From Halobacteriovorax sp. (GTDB taxonomy: Bacteria > Bdellovibrionota > Bacteriovoracia > Bacteriovoracales > Bacteriovoracaceae): a stretch of 64,000 nt of DNA. Where the stretch lies: the NCBI GenBank assembly GCA_002720865.1, contig PBIO01000014.1, forward strand, positions 682,001 through 746,000. Reading direction: 5' to 3'. Both the position numbers and the translations under genes were made by a program. A model generated the notes under the pieces. It searched no databases and was not told the DNA's origin. It was given only the letters and a program-made list of their open reading frames with translations. Below, piece by piece: positions 9,006-16,838 of the stretch (its first letter is position 1; every line of letters begins with the position of its first letter).

Positions 9006-10838
9006 ATGAATTTAATGAACTGGTTAAGGAACACAAAGACGGTAGCGTATAGCGCGGTCTTCCTTTTAGCAGCAATTCAATTGCCACAGGCCCAGGCCGA
9101 AAGTCGCTTTGATGATTGCAGCGGAATCAACCAAAACAGATTTCCAACGGAGTATCGTGCTTGTTTAAGAGCTGAAATTGTTGGAGGAGCTGATGCTGGA
9201 GCATTGGGAGTCGATTGTGTGGACTGTTTATTCCAAGAAGAGAAGGGCACTGATTGGGCAGGACTAGCTGCTGGGATCATGGGACCTCTTGCTTTCTTTG
9301 GAGCTGCATATGTCGGAGCGAGATATCAGTATAAAGGACAAAAAGCTTGGGCCGGTGCTTATGAGCGCGGACAAATGGAGTGTACTACCCGCTTCAATAG
9401 CTATTTAGATTATTCAATTACGAGAGGTGGAAATCCTATCCTTCCTGAACAAGCACAAGGGCTAAACGATACCTGTAATGGTTCGGGGCTTGGTGGCTTT
9501 GCTGGATTCGGCGGAATGGCCGGAAACGGATTTGGAGGATTTGGTAATCCTTATATGAGTGCAGGTTATTCACCAGGATTTATTGGTGGAATGCAAGGAC
9601 CTTACTTTGGCGGCGGAATTGGCGGCGGCTTTGGTGGACCATACGGCGGTGGATTTGGAATCGGCGGTGGAACTGGTCTAGGCTACGGCGGGGGCATGTA
9701 CGGTCCTGGCTTTGGCGGCGGAATTAATATTGGAATCGGCGGCGGAATCGGTGGACCTGGTTTTGGCGGTGGATTTGGAGGTTACCCAGGTGGTGGCTTC
9801 GGCGGTGGTTACCCAGGAATGGGTGGCGGATTTGGTTACCCCGGTGGTGGCTTCGGCGGTGGATTCGGTTACCCTGGAATGGGCGGCGGAATTGGCGGCG
9901 GAATTAATATCGGAATTCCTGGAATCGGAATCGGTGGCGGCTTCGGTGGGCCCGGTTACGGAGGCGGCTTCGGCGGTTACCCAGGTGGTGGTTTCGGTGG
10001 ATACCCAGGTGGAATTGGAATGGGCGGCGGTATTAATATCGGCGGTGGTTTCGGTGGACCCGGTTATGGAGGCGGCATGATGTGTATAGCTGCTCCTTGT
10101 CCAGGTGGCGGCTTTGGCGGCGGAATGGGTGGTTACCCAGGCGGCGGTTTTGGCGGAAACATGGGCGGTGGATTTGGAATGCCAGGCTTTGGCGGTGGAA
10201 TTAACATCGGCGGAGGAATTGGTGGTCCAGGTATGATTAATGGTGGAATCGGAATTGGAGTCGGCGGTGGTATTGGTTACCCAGGCGGCGGATATTTCGG
10301 AAATACAGGTGGATTCCCTTATCCAGGTTACCCAGGCGGCGGAGTTGGCGGCGGTATTAATATCGGCGGCGGAATCGGCGGAGGTGGCTATGGAAATGGT
10401 GGCTTCGGCGGTGGTTATCCAGGTGGTGGCTACGGTGGCGGAGGCTATGGTGGTGGCTACGGTAATGGCGGCTTTGGCGGTGGCTACGGTGGTTATCCAG
10501 GTGCTCCAGGTGGATATGGTCGACCAGGTGGATTCGGTGGTTACCCAGGCGGAGGTTATGGCCAAGGTGGTTACGGAAGAGCAGACGCTATTGCGCAACA
10601 AAGATTTCAAGGTCGTGGACAAGTTCTTCAAGGACAACAACAGGCCATGTACGATAGTTATGGTAGAGCAGGTGCCAGTTACCAAGGTGGTATGGGCGGA
10701 GCTGCTGGCTACGGCGGTGGTTACGGATATGGTGGCTACGGTCAAGGTGGGGCTGGTTACGGATATGGTGGTGTACCATACGGAGCTGGAAATCTCGGAC
10801 TTCACTTTTCAGTGGGCGGAGGCCTTGGCTGGAGATAA
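9006..10838 (+). CDS. Secreted glycine-rich repeat protein
   Basis: This 610-residue protein begins with a signal peptide ending in PQAQA. A 120-residue mature head has paired cysteines (DDCSGINQ, CVDCLF) and a hydrophobic stretch (AGLAAGIMGPLAFFGAAYVGA) that may be a membrane segment. Most of the rest, about residues 160-530, is glycine-rich: units of GGFGG, YPGGGFGG and GGGINIGGG recur, with INIG five times, and one break reads MMCIAAPCPGG. A short glutamine-rich, non-repeat piece (DAIAQQRFQGRGQVLQGQQQ) precedes a Gly/Tyr tail ending in SVGGGLGWR. Such composition suits an extracellular structural or adhesive protein; the exact role is unknown. GGAGAA precedes the ATG and a strong terminator follows, so it is a single-gene unit. 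Confidence 0.88.
   Translation: MNLMNWLRNTKTVAYSAVFLLAAIQLPQAQAESRFDDCSGINQNRFPTEYRACLRAEIVGGADAGALGVDCVDCLFQEEKGTDWAGLAAGIMGPLAFFGAAYVGARYQYKGQKAWAGAYERGQMECTTRFNSYLDYSITRGGNPILPEQAQGLNDTCNGSGLGGFAGFGGMAGNGFGGFGNPYMSAGYSPGFIGGMQGPYFGGGIGGGFGGPYGGGFGIGGGTGLGYGGGMYGPGFGGGINIGIGGGIGGPGFGGGFGGYPGGGFGGGYPGMGGGFGYPGGGFGGGFGYPGMGGGIGGGINIGIPGIGIGGGFGGPGYGGGFGGYPGGGFGGYPGGIGMGGGINIGGGFGGPGYGGGMMCIAAPCPGGGFGGGMGGYPGGGFGGNMGGGFGMPGFGGGINIGGGIGGPGMINGGIGIGVGGGIGYPGGGYFGNTGGFPYPGYPGGGVGGGINIGGGIGGGGYGNGGFGGGYPGGGYGGGGYGGGYGNGGFGGGYGGYPGAPGGYGRPGGFGGYPGGGYGQGGYGRADAIAQQRFQGRGQVLQGQQQAMYDSYGRAGASYQGGMGGAAGYGGGYGYGGYGQGGAGYGYGGVPYGAGNLGLHFSVGGGLGWR
9483..10590 (+). repeat. Coding tandem glycine-rich repeats
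   Basis: Degenerate short repeats built on GGN glycine codons (ggcggcgga, ggtggcttc, ttacccaggt) run through the middle of the glycine-rich gene. They make a local GC-rich island in an otherwise AT-rich window. Repeats of this kind can change length by slipped-strand events, so assemblies may differ here. Confidence 0.85.
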
Positions 10839-10866
10839 ATTAAAAACTAAATTCTTTTATAATAGA

Positions 10867-10890
10867 GGGCTCCTTACGGAGCCCTTTTTA
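10867..10890 (+). terminator. Intrinsic terminator after the glycine-rich gene
   Basis: GGGCTCC (10867-10873), loop TTAC and GGAGCCC (10878-10884) are followed by TTTTTA. This is a textbook rho-independent terminator 28 bases after the stop codon and just before uvrC. Confidence 0.9.
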
Positions 10891-10908
10891 TTTTGATAAG
10901 CTAATCCT

Positions 10909-12744
10909 ATGTCAGGACCAACACAGCAAAAACTTTTAGAAAAAGCCAAGACGCTTCCAAGAAAGCCTGGCTGCTACTTGATGAAAAGAAAGAATGGTCA
11001 AGTTATCTATGTTGGTAAGGCTAAAAATCTAAAAGCAAGAGTGACCACTTATTTTAATAAGTCAGTCAAACCTCCTAAAACAGAAATTCTTGTAACCCAT
11101 ATTCGAGAATTTGAATTTGTTCTCACAGAAACAGAGGCAGAAGCTCTTGTTCTAGAGAACAATCTTATCAAGAAGCATTCTCCTCGCTATAACGTACTGA
11201 TGAAGGACGATAAGTCCTATCCCTATGTAGCAGTAAATCACAATGAGGATTACCCACGTCTAGAATATAAAAGAAGAGTTAGTCGTAAAAAAGGAATTGA
11301 AGTTTTTGGTCCTTTTGTTTGGGGATCTAATATTTCTGAAGTATTGAGAATCATCACGAAGTCTTTTCAGCTTAGGGATTGTAACCTTAGGGAATTTAAC
11401 TCTAGAAAAGAGCCTTGTCTTCTTTATCAAATTAAACAATGTAGCGCTCCTTGTGTGGATATAATAGATAAAGAAAATTATCAAAAAGACTTAAAAGATG
11501 CCCTCAACTTTTTTCGAGGTAAGGGTAAGAAGAGTTTAAAAATATTAAAAGATAGAATGTTAAGAGCCTCTGAAAATGAAGAGTTTGAATATGCTGCTCA
11601 AATCAGAGACTACACGACAATTCTTGAAGAATTTTTAGAATTCTCCCAGCAGAAGAATGTTGAGCTCGATTCACCCACTGCCAATATTGATGTATTAGCC
11701 TTTCATCCAGGGAAAATTGAGATTGATATCGCAATCTATATAGTGAGAAATGGAATTTTACTTGGACATAAGAACTTTCATTTCCCAACGATTGAATGTC
11801 AGGACGATATTGAAGAAGAATTAATGGGCTTCTTTTTCCAGTACTATTCAAACTCTCATGATAGTTTTCCGGAAAATATTGTGACCCCCTTTAAAAAAGA
11901 AGAGAATAAGCTTTTTGAAGATGCCTTAAAAAGTTTATTTAAGACTAAGGTGCAAGCTCCGGGGAAAAAGTATTTGGGTCTGGCTAACCTAGCTAAAGAT
12001 CAGGCCAGTGAGCATCAAAGAGTCCGCATGACCAATCAAGATAGTATCTATAATGGTCTTAATAAATTAAAAGATCTTTTATCTATGAAAGAAAGACCCG
12101 TACTACTTGAGTGTTACGATGTGGCGATTTTTCAAGGAAGCTCACCAACTGCAGCTCAAATTGTTTTTAGAGATGGGAAGCCTCTTAAAAAAGAATATCG
12201 ACATTATAAGCTTGAAGAACTTCCAGAAGGAAATAATGACTTTGCTATGATGAAGGAAGTGTTATCTAGAAGAATGGATAATGGAAATCTTCCCGATGTT
12301 TTTATTGTGGATGGAGGCAAAGGACAGGTCTCAATGTTTCAAGAAGTCCTTAGAGAATTTGATTCGGATATTCCTGTGGCAGGCATTGCTAAAGCAAAAT
12401 CTGCACACGGAACAGAAGAGAGATTAATTATTCCAGGAAGAAGTAATCCCTATATTTTAACTAAGAACCCTCCTCTTATGAGAATTGTTGTGCAGATGAG
12501 GGATGAGGCCCATCGATTTTCTAGACGTCTTCACCATAAAGGGGAGAGTAAGAAAACTTTTAATACTTGGTTTGATGGGCTACCTGGGATTGGACCCAAA
12601 ACAAAAGAGAAGCTTTTATTAAAGTTAGATAAATCTCAAGATGAACTTCGTGAATTAACGTTGAATGAATTAAAGAACTACTTTGATGTGTCTGAAAAAA
12701 TAGCTGACGTCCTCTTTAATGAACTTAATAAAGAGGACGTTTAA
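10909..12744 (+). CDS. uvrC: Excinuclease ABC subunit C
   Basis: This 611-residue subunit of the UvrABC nucleotide-excision repair system makes both cuts around a DNA lesion. The GIY-YIG nuclease domain lies at residues 17-95 (GCYLMKRKNG, IYVGKAKNLKARV). The UvrB-binding UVR motif is at about 210-243 (LKDRMLRASENEEFEYAAQI). The UvrC RNase H-like endonuclease domain follows (FIVDGGKGQVSM, with RRLHHKGESKK at its end), and a helix-hairpin-helix pair (GLPGIGPKTKEKL) closes the protein. Length fits the family. The start has only a poor ribosome binding site; no better start exists in frame. The final codons lie inside a 12-bp inverted repeat. Confidence 0.97.
   Translation: MSGPTQQKLLEKAKTLPRKPGCYLMKRKNGQVIYVGKAKNLKARVTTYFNKSVKPPKTEILVTHIREFEFVLTETEAEALVLENNLIKKHSPRYNVLMKDDKSYPYVAVNHNEDYPRLEYKRRVSRKKGIEVFGPFVWGSNISEVLRIITKSFQLRDCNLREFNSRKEPCLLYQIKQCSAPCVDIIDKENYQKDLKDALNFFRGKGKKSLKILKDRMLRASENEEFEYAAQIRDYTTILEEFLEFSQQKNVELDSPTANIDVLAFHPGKIEIDIAIYIVRNGILLGHKNFHFPTIECQDDIEEELMGFFFQYYSNSHDSFPENIVTPFKKEENKLFEDALKSLFKTKVQAPGKKYLGLANLAKDQASEHQRVRMTNQDSIYNGLNKLKDLLSMKERPVLLECYDVAIFQGSSPTAAQIVFRDGKPLKKEYRHYKLEELPEGNNDFAMMKEVLSRRMDNGNLPDVFIVDGGKGQVSMFQEVLREFDSDIPVAGIAKAKSAHGTEERLIIPGRSNPYILTKNPPLMRIVVQMRDEAHRFSRRLHHKGESKKTFNTWFDGLPGIGPKTKEKLLLKLDKSQDELRELTLNELKNYFDVSEKIADVLFNELNKEDV
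12707..12740 (+). terminator. Perfect 12-bp hairpin within the last codons of uvrC
   Basis: ACGTCCTCTTTA (12707-12718) and TAAAGAGGACGT (12729-12740) are perfect complements around a 10-base loop. TTTAA follows, with the stop codon inside it. It may end the uvrC transcript, though the U-tract is short. Confidence 0.45.
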
Positions 12745-12753
12745 GCGCTATAT

Positions 12754-12966
12754 TTAATTTATTATGTGGATTAGTTTTTTATTTCCGGCACCGCACTCAG
12801 GACAGCGAGCTGACTCCTGAACGATAAGATTTTTGTAGTCTGATAAGTGAGAGTGAACAAGTTTCCCGCCACATGTGGGACAATCGTCGATGATTTTTTT
12901 AACTTGATCTATATCTCCAAAGTACTCTTCAAAGTGCTCGAATTTGTAGTCAGAATCTGCAGGCAT
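12754..12966 (-). CDS. Small zinc-ribbon protein
   Basis: This 70-residue protein starts at ATG 12966, chosen because AAGGGGGGG lies directly upstream; the frame stays open to 13050 but without such a site. The acidic N-terminal half is followed by DDCPTCGGKLVH and ARCPECGAGNKK, two CxxC pairs 31 residues apart that should bind one zinc ion as a zinc ribbon. No specific family is recognised. It is convergent with uvrC and divergent from the UDG-like gene. Confidence 0.7.
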   Translation of the reverse strand: MPADSDYKFEHFEEYFGDIDQVKKIIDDCPTCGGKLVHSHLSDYKNLIVQESARCPECGAGNKKLIHIIN

Positions 12967-13111
12967 TATGACCCCCCCTTGGGTGCATTGAGCGTTAATA
13001 TCTATAGTCTTTTTCGGGTGATACGCGAGGCTCTTTACAAGCTTGTCCAATAATGGGACTGTTGGGACAAAATTACCGTGGGTTAAACTTGCCCTTTATG
13101 GCTTAGAGAGT

Positions 13112-13867
13112 ATGGACTGGGAAGATAAGTTTAGAAGACTTAGAAAAGATTCTGACGGAGTAAATCCGGCTTTTCCTATCGTGGAAGAGGTGACAACTCA
13201 AAGCGCTTCAGAGCCGCTCTCAGAGCCTAAGTTACCTGAAACCCAAGCAGAAAAGTCGGTTAAGTCAGAAAAAGAAACAGTCCTTCAAGGTTTAAAAGAA
13301 TTAGCGGTTCAAAAAGAAAATGAAAGTGGAGCTGGAATTAAATTTCCCGGTGGTGAAGTAAAATTAGCCGAATCTACAGAGACAGAAGAATCTATTTCTA
13401 TTGAGGCGAGCGAATCTCCTAAAAAATTAAAAGTATTATTCGTCTATAATTATTCAAGCGATGCTTTGGCTATGCCTGAAGAAAATAGAAATCAAGCTCC
13501 TAGCGAGCAGCTATTGTCTCGAATGATCAAGGCCATGAAGATGGATGAGTCTGAATACGAAACTCTAGTCATTGAAGAAGATAAAAGGGACCTTATTTTA
13601 AATAAGCTAGCTGAGACCATCGTTGAGATCGTCGTGCCTATGGGAGCTATTGCGACCAATCTTGTCTTAGGTAAGCAAGAAAGAATTAGTAAAGTTCACG
13701 GAAAGTTCTTTAATAAAGATTTAGTTTATAAAAATGATCAAGTAAGAAGCTTTCAAGTTGTTCCCGTTTTTAATCCAGAGATGATTCTAATAAATCCAAA
13801 TATGAAGAGATCTACATGGATGGATCTTCAGAAGATCATGGAGAAGCTCGGCATTCCCCTCGAGTAG
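13112..13867 (+). CDS. Degenerate uracil-DNA glycosylase-like protein
   Basis: This 251-residue protein has a short basic/acidic head (MDWEDKFRRLRKD), a low-complexity Glu/Lys/Ser linker of about 80 residues, then a domain with the layout of family 4 uracil-DNA glycosylases. Landmarks are SEQLLSRMIKAMKM, MGAIATNLVLGKQERISKVH and VPVFNPEMILINPNMKRSTW, the last mirroring the family's 'HPxxLLxxPxxKxxxWxDL' segment. The first catalytic motif (GEaPG) is replaced by VYNYSSD, and the motif-2 histidine by Asn, and no Fe-S cysteines are seen. An active glycosylase is therefore unlikely; a structural or DNA-binding role is possible. A TTG at 13043 is an alternative start with a distant GCGAGG. The family relation is inferred. 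Confidence 0.75.
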   Translation: MDWEDKFRRLRKDSDGVNPAFPIVEEVTTQSASEPLSEPKLPETQAEKSVKSEKETVLQGLKELAVQKENESGAGIKFPGGEVKLAESTETEESISIEASESPKKLKVLFVYNYSSDALAMPEENRNQAPSEQLLSRMIKAMKMDESEYETLVIEEDKRDLILNKLAETIVEIVVPMGAIATNLVLGKQERISKVHGKFFNKDLVYKNDQVRSFQVVPVFNPEMILINPNMKRSTWMDLQKIMEKLGIPLE

Positions 13868-13944
13868 CTTGAAACAGACCAAAATTCGTACTAAAATTTA
13901 CTAGGTCTCATTAGGAGATTTATCTAACACTGACAGGACGGTTA

Positions 13945-15147
13945 GTGGTGTTTTCAAAGTTTATGGTCTTATTTTCGGTTCTCTTTTTTTGGGGATCATG
14001 TTTTGCGGGACTTAAACCTTCTCAGTACCGACATATTTCTCTATCAAAGCCAAAAATAAAAGTTCGAATTGGTGACAAGTTAAAAAAAGTGACCATTTCT
14101 GGAACTGACTTAAAACGAACTCTTCATGTAAATAATAATCACAAAAAATTTCCTGGCCGAAAAAGAATCAGATTCAACTGCAAAAGCTTTACCCGTAAAA
14201 ATAAAGGAAAAATCTCTAAGCCTATTTTATTAGCTTCCGTTTCTTCTCAGACAGGATTAATTTCACTTGATCGAACAAAGTACCAAGGAAGACTTCATGT
14301 TGTAACTTCTCCTAGCGAAGAGTCCTGTGATGTCATCCAAGAAGTCGATATGGATTCTTATATTAGCGGCTTACTTTCTAAAGAGATGAATGGGGCTTGG
14401 CCGGTTGAGGCACTAAAGGCGCAGGCCGTGGCAGCTAGAACTTATGCTTTTTATAAGCAAACCACCCAGCAGGTCTCTAGAAAGCTTGGGCATCAGGCCT
14501 ATTACGATTTAGAAAGTAGTGAAAAGCATCAAGTGGCGGGAGATTTTTTTGCGACAACCTTAAACACTGATATGGCAACCACCGATACCGCTGGTTATGT
14601 CTTAGTTACAAAAGGAAAAGGCAACTTAACGGAAACTTTCTTTCACGCAAAATGTGGTGGCAAGACTTTAAAGCCTTCATCAGTTTGGTCAAATCGAGTA
14701 GAGGGTTATAGTGGAGTCAGTTGTCCCTTTTGCGACAGCCATGGAAAGAAGAACTGGAAGGAGTCAATTTCTAGAGCTCGAATGGTTAAATTTTTAAAAT
14801 GGGCAAAAAGAAAAGGGCATATCAAGTTTCGAGATTCTCTTTTAAAAAATAAGATTCGATTGGCCAAAGATAAATTTAAGGCCAACAATCTTAGGATTTA
14901 TTTAGGCAGTAAAGTACTGGTACTGAAAAAGCCACTTCTTCGAAGATATTTTGGACGATTCTCAGTTTCTTCCAATAATTATAAAATGGTTTCTAAAGGA
15001 AATGACTTTAGAGTTTATGGTAAAGGTCTTGGGCACGGAGTAGGCATGTGCCAACTAGGGGCGCTAGACTTAGCGGACCGCGGTTGGGATTTTAAGAAAA
15101 TTCTGGCACATTACTTCCCTGGTCATAAACTGGTTAAACTTTATTAA
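13945..15147 (+). CDS. spoIID: SpoIID/LytB-domain peptidoglycan-cleaving protein
   Basis: This 400-residue exported protein belongs to the SpoIID family of lytic transglycosylases, which cut glycan strands that have lost their stem peptides. A signal peptide ends near SCFAG. The domain core is plain: YISGLLSKEMNGAWPVEALK, AQAVAARTYAFYK, and the C-terminal GKGLGHGVGMCQLGALDLA followed by ILAHYFPGHKLVKLY. GTG 13945 is chosen because AGGACGG precedes it; ATG 13963 is possible. It is followed after two bases by an N-acetylmuramoyl-L-alanine amidase. That pairing makes biochemical sense, because the amidase makes the denuded glycan that SpoIID-type enzymes cut. Whether the target is the cell's own wall or that of a prey cell cannot be told. 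Confidence 0.92.
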   Translation: MVFSKFMVLFSVLFFWGSCFAGLKPSQYRHISLSKPKIKVRIGDKLKKVTISGTDLKRTLHVNNNHKKFPGRKRIRFNCKSFTRKNKGKISKPILLASVSSQTGLISLDRTKYQGRLHVVTSPSEESCDVIQEVDMDSYISGLLSKEMNGAWPVEALKAQAVAARTYAFYKQTTQQVSRKLGHQAYYDLESSEKHQVAGDFFATTLNTDMATTDTAGYVLVTKGKGNLTETFFHAKCGGKTLKPSSVWSNRVEGYSGVSCPFCDSHGKKNWKESISRARMVKFLKWAKRKGHIKFRDSLLKNKIRLAKDKFKANNLRIYLGSKVLVLKKPLLRRYFGRFSVSSNNYKMVSKGNDFRVYGKGLGHGVGMCQLGALDLADRGWDFKKILAHYFPGHKLVKLY

Positions 15148-15149
15148 CG

Positions 15150-15884
15150 ATGCTTAAACTCTTACTCTTTTTAATTATTCCCTTTCAGCTGTCGGCATAT
15201 ACTATTTTGCTAGATCCAGGGCATGGGGGCGAGGACTTAGGGGCTCAAGGTTCACTAGGTAAGGAGAGTATTTCCGAAAAGGATTTGGCCTTAGAATTGG
15301 CAAAAAAAATCGCCAGTAAGATCTCTAAAAAACACCGAGTCTATTTAACAAGAACTTATGATAAGACCTTATCTTTAGAAAAAAGAGCGGAAATCGCAGA
15401 AAAGCTTAGTGCTGATATCTTTGTTTCAATACATGTAAATGCTAGTACGAGAAAAGGGGCTCATGGTTTTGAAACTTATTATTTGGATCACCATAAAGAT
15501 GCGGCCGTAAAGAAAATAGAATCTATAGAAAACAGGAACCTTAAAGGTGAAGAACTCGTCGTTCATCAAATACTTACAGATTTAATCGTTGATAGAACAA
15601 CTAAGAGCTCAAGGCTTTTAGGAAAAGCTATTCATAAAAAACTAGAAAGAGGAATAAAGAGAAAGTACAAAATGAAAGATAGAGGTTTAAAACCAGGTCT
15701 TTTTTATGTTCTTGCTCTTACCAAAAGGCCGGCAGTCTTGCTTGAAGTCGGTTTTATCTCAAACTCTAAGGAATTAAAAAGGATTAAGTCGTCGAAGTTT
15801 CAGGAACAGTACGCAGATAATGTGGCCAAAGGAATTATGGCATATTTGAAGGTGCTTAAAAAAGAAAAGCCACCACTGTTTTAA
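15150..15884 (+). CDS. N-acetylmuramoyl-L-alanine amidase (Amidase_3)
   Basis: This 244-residue secreted zinc amidase cleaves the bond between N-acetylmuramic acid and the stem peptide. A signal peptide (MLKLLLFLIIPFQLSA) leads into the catalytic domain: ILLDPGHGGEDLGAQG (first zinc His), KESISEKDLALELA (zinc Glu), FVSIHVNAS (zinc His) and AVLLEVGFISN (catalytic Glu). It has no LysM or AMIN targeting domain, so it is shorter than AmiC-type enzymes. The start codon is two bases after the spoIID stop, so the two are translationally coupled in one operon. Confidence 0.93.
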   Translation: MLKLLLFLIIPFQLSAYTILLDPGHGGEDLGAQGSLGKESISEKDLALELAKKIASKISKKHRVYLTRTYDKTLSLEKRAEIAEKLSADIFVSIHVNASTRKGAHGFETYYLDHHKDAAVKKIESIENRNLKGEELVVHQILTDLIVDRTTKSSRLLGKAIHKKLERGIKRKYKMKDRGLKPGLFYVLALTKRPAVLLEVGFISNSKELKRIKSSKFQEQYADNVAKGIMAYLKVLKKEKPPLF

Positions 15885-15908
15885 TTTTTACTCCCACATC
15901 TCTTTTCA

Positions 15909-15951
15909 AAATAGGGCGTAGTTTCACTTTCGTTAATCCTACACCCTATTT
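15909..15951. terminator. Imperfect stem-loop downstream of the amidase gene
   Basis: AAATAGGG-C-GTAG (15909-15921) pairs with CTAC-A-CCCTATTT (15939-15951), a 12-bp stem with one mismatch. It lies between two convergent genes and may terminate either transcript, though U-tracts are short. Confidence 0.45.
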
Positions 15952-15971
15952 GGAGAGGGGAGAGAGTATTC

Positions 15972-15988
15972 CTACCAATCTTTGGTAG
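15972..15988 (-). terminator. Small hairpin at the end of the lipoprotein gene
   Basis: CTACCAA (15972-15978), loop TCT and TTGGTAG (15982-15988) form a 7-bp hairpin seven bases beyond the stop codon of the minus-strand lipoprotein gene. The following minus-strand bases are not U-rich. Confidence 0.4.
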
Positions 15989-15994
15989 TAATCT

Positions 15995-16570
15995 TTATTG
16001 TAAACACTGTTGTGCTGGCTGGAAAATCATATCAATTGGATAACCGCTTGGGCTGTTTCCAAAGTATAGAACTCCAGAGTTAACTCTTCCTACCGGACAT
16101 TGTGCAGTTTTGGTGTTTTGGTCACCTGTAAACTCTGCCGCAATTTGTGGTAGTTGGTTAATAATAATGTTGTCGTAGTAACCGTCACCTGTACTACAGA
16201 TACTTAATGAGTATTGAAAAGTTCCATTTCCAAAATCATCGATTTTGATAATGTCACCTGATCTTGGATCAACTCCAACATAAGATGCTACTGAAGCTCC
16301 GCCTTGACCACCTGTCGCCTGTAGTTGTCCGTTAGAATACATTAAGTATCTATTTACACGGTTACAGTTGTACTGGCTCATTAGGTTGTTTAAAAATGCG
16401 CCTTCATTTGGGTTATTTGGATTGTTGAATCCAAATGGATTAGTTACGGCTGTGTTTTCGTCAGCCTTTTTCTTTGATTTACCACATGACACTAACATCA
16501 TGGCAGCAAGTCCAAGTGTGAAAGCAGTTTTAGCTGCAGATTTCACGGATGATGAATTAAAAGTTTTCAT
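15995..16570 (-). CDS. Small lipoprotein of unknown function
   Basis: This 191-residue protein has a long signal peptide ending in the lipobox MMLVSCGK (lipidated Cys29). An Asn/Pro-rich spacer (NPFGFNNPNNPNEG) follows, then a soluble domain with three more cysteines (QYNCNRVN, SICSTGDG, TAQCPVGR) plus one near the C-terminus, suited to disulfides in the periplasm or on the surface. No family is recognised. GAGGAGAGAG precedes the ATG. A sigma-54-type promoter lies 40-55 bases upstream, so expression probably needs RpoN and an activator. Confidence 0.85.
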   Translation of the reverse strand: MKTFNSSSVKSAAKTAFTLGLAAMMLVSCGKSKKKADENTAVTNPFGFNNPNNPNEGAFLNNLMSQYNCNRVNRYLMYSNGQLQATGGQGGASVASYVGVDPRSGDIIKIDDFGNGTFQYSLSICSTGDGYYDNIIINQLPQIAAEFTGDQNTKTAQCPVGRVNSGVLYFGNSPSGYPIDMIFQPAQQCLQ

Positions 16571-16609
16571 GACTCTCTCCTCGTTTTAAAAAGTCTATAC
16601 AAGCTATAT

Positions 16610-16625
16610 TGCACGGGGTGTGCCA
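16610..16625 (-). promoter_or_regulatory. Sigma-54 (-24/-12) promoter for the lipoprotein gene
   Basis: Read on the minus strand the site is TGGCACACCCCGTGCA. It has the invariant GG (16624-16623) and GC (16612-16611) ten bases apart, plus TGGCAC and TGCA contexts that match the RpoN consensus. Transcription would start near 16600, about 30 bases before the ATG. The rest of the 268-base gap up to 16838 shows only a TATAAT at 16802-16807 for the next gene. Confidence 0.6.
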
Positions 16626-16838
16626 AAAGCTGCCCTTCAGGTTTGAGAGTGTTTGTAAGTAATTACAGCTATTTAGCTCTGAGACCGATTTTGGGAATAA
16701 TTGAACTTTTTTTCATATGTCTAAAATTTTGACGAAAACTGGAGGGTTTCCCTAAGAAACTGAACAATTTTGCATGGTTAGAAGATTATGGCTAATAGCG
16801 CTATAATTTAGACATATTAAGTTAAAGGAATCATAGGC

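Noticed and set aside
9678-10805. Long minus-strand open frame rich in Thr, Ser and Ala
   Set aside because: It is the antisense of glycine codons (GGN read as NCC-type codons), without a start context or domain; the glycine-rich plus-strand gene explains it.
10240-10896. Plus-strand Val/Ala-rich frame overlapping the glycine-rich gene
   Set aside because: Frame-shifted reading of the same repeats; no ribosome binding site, and it runs across the terminator.
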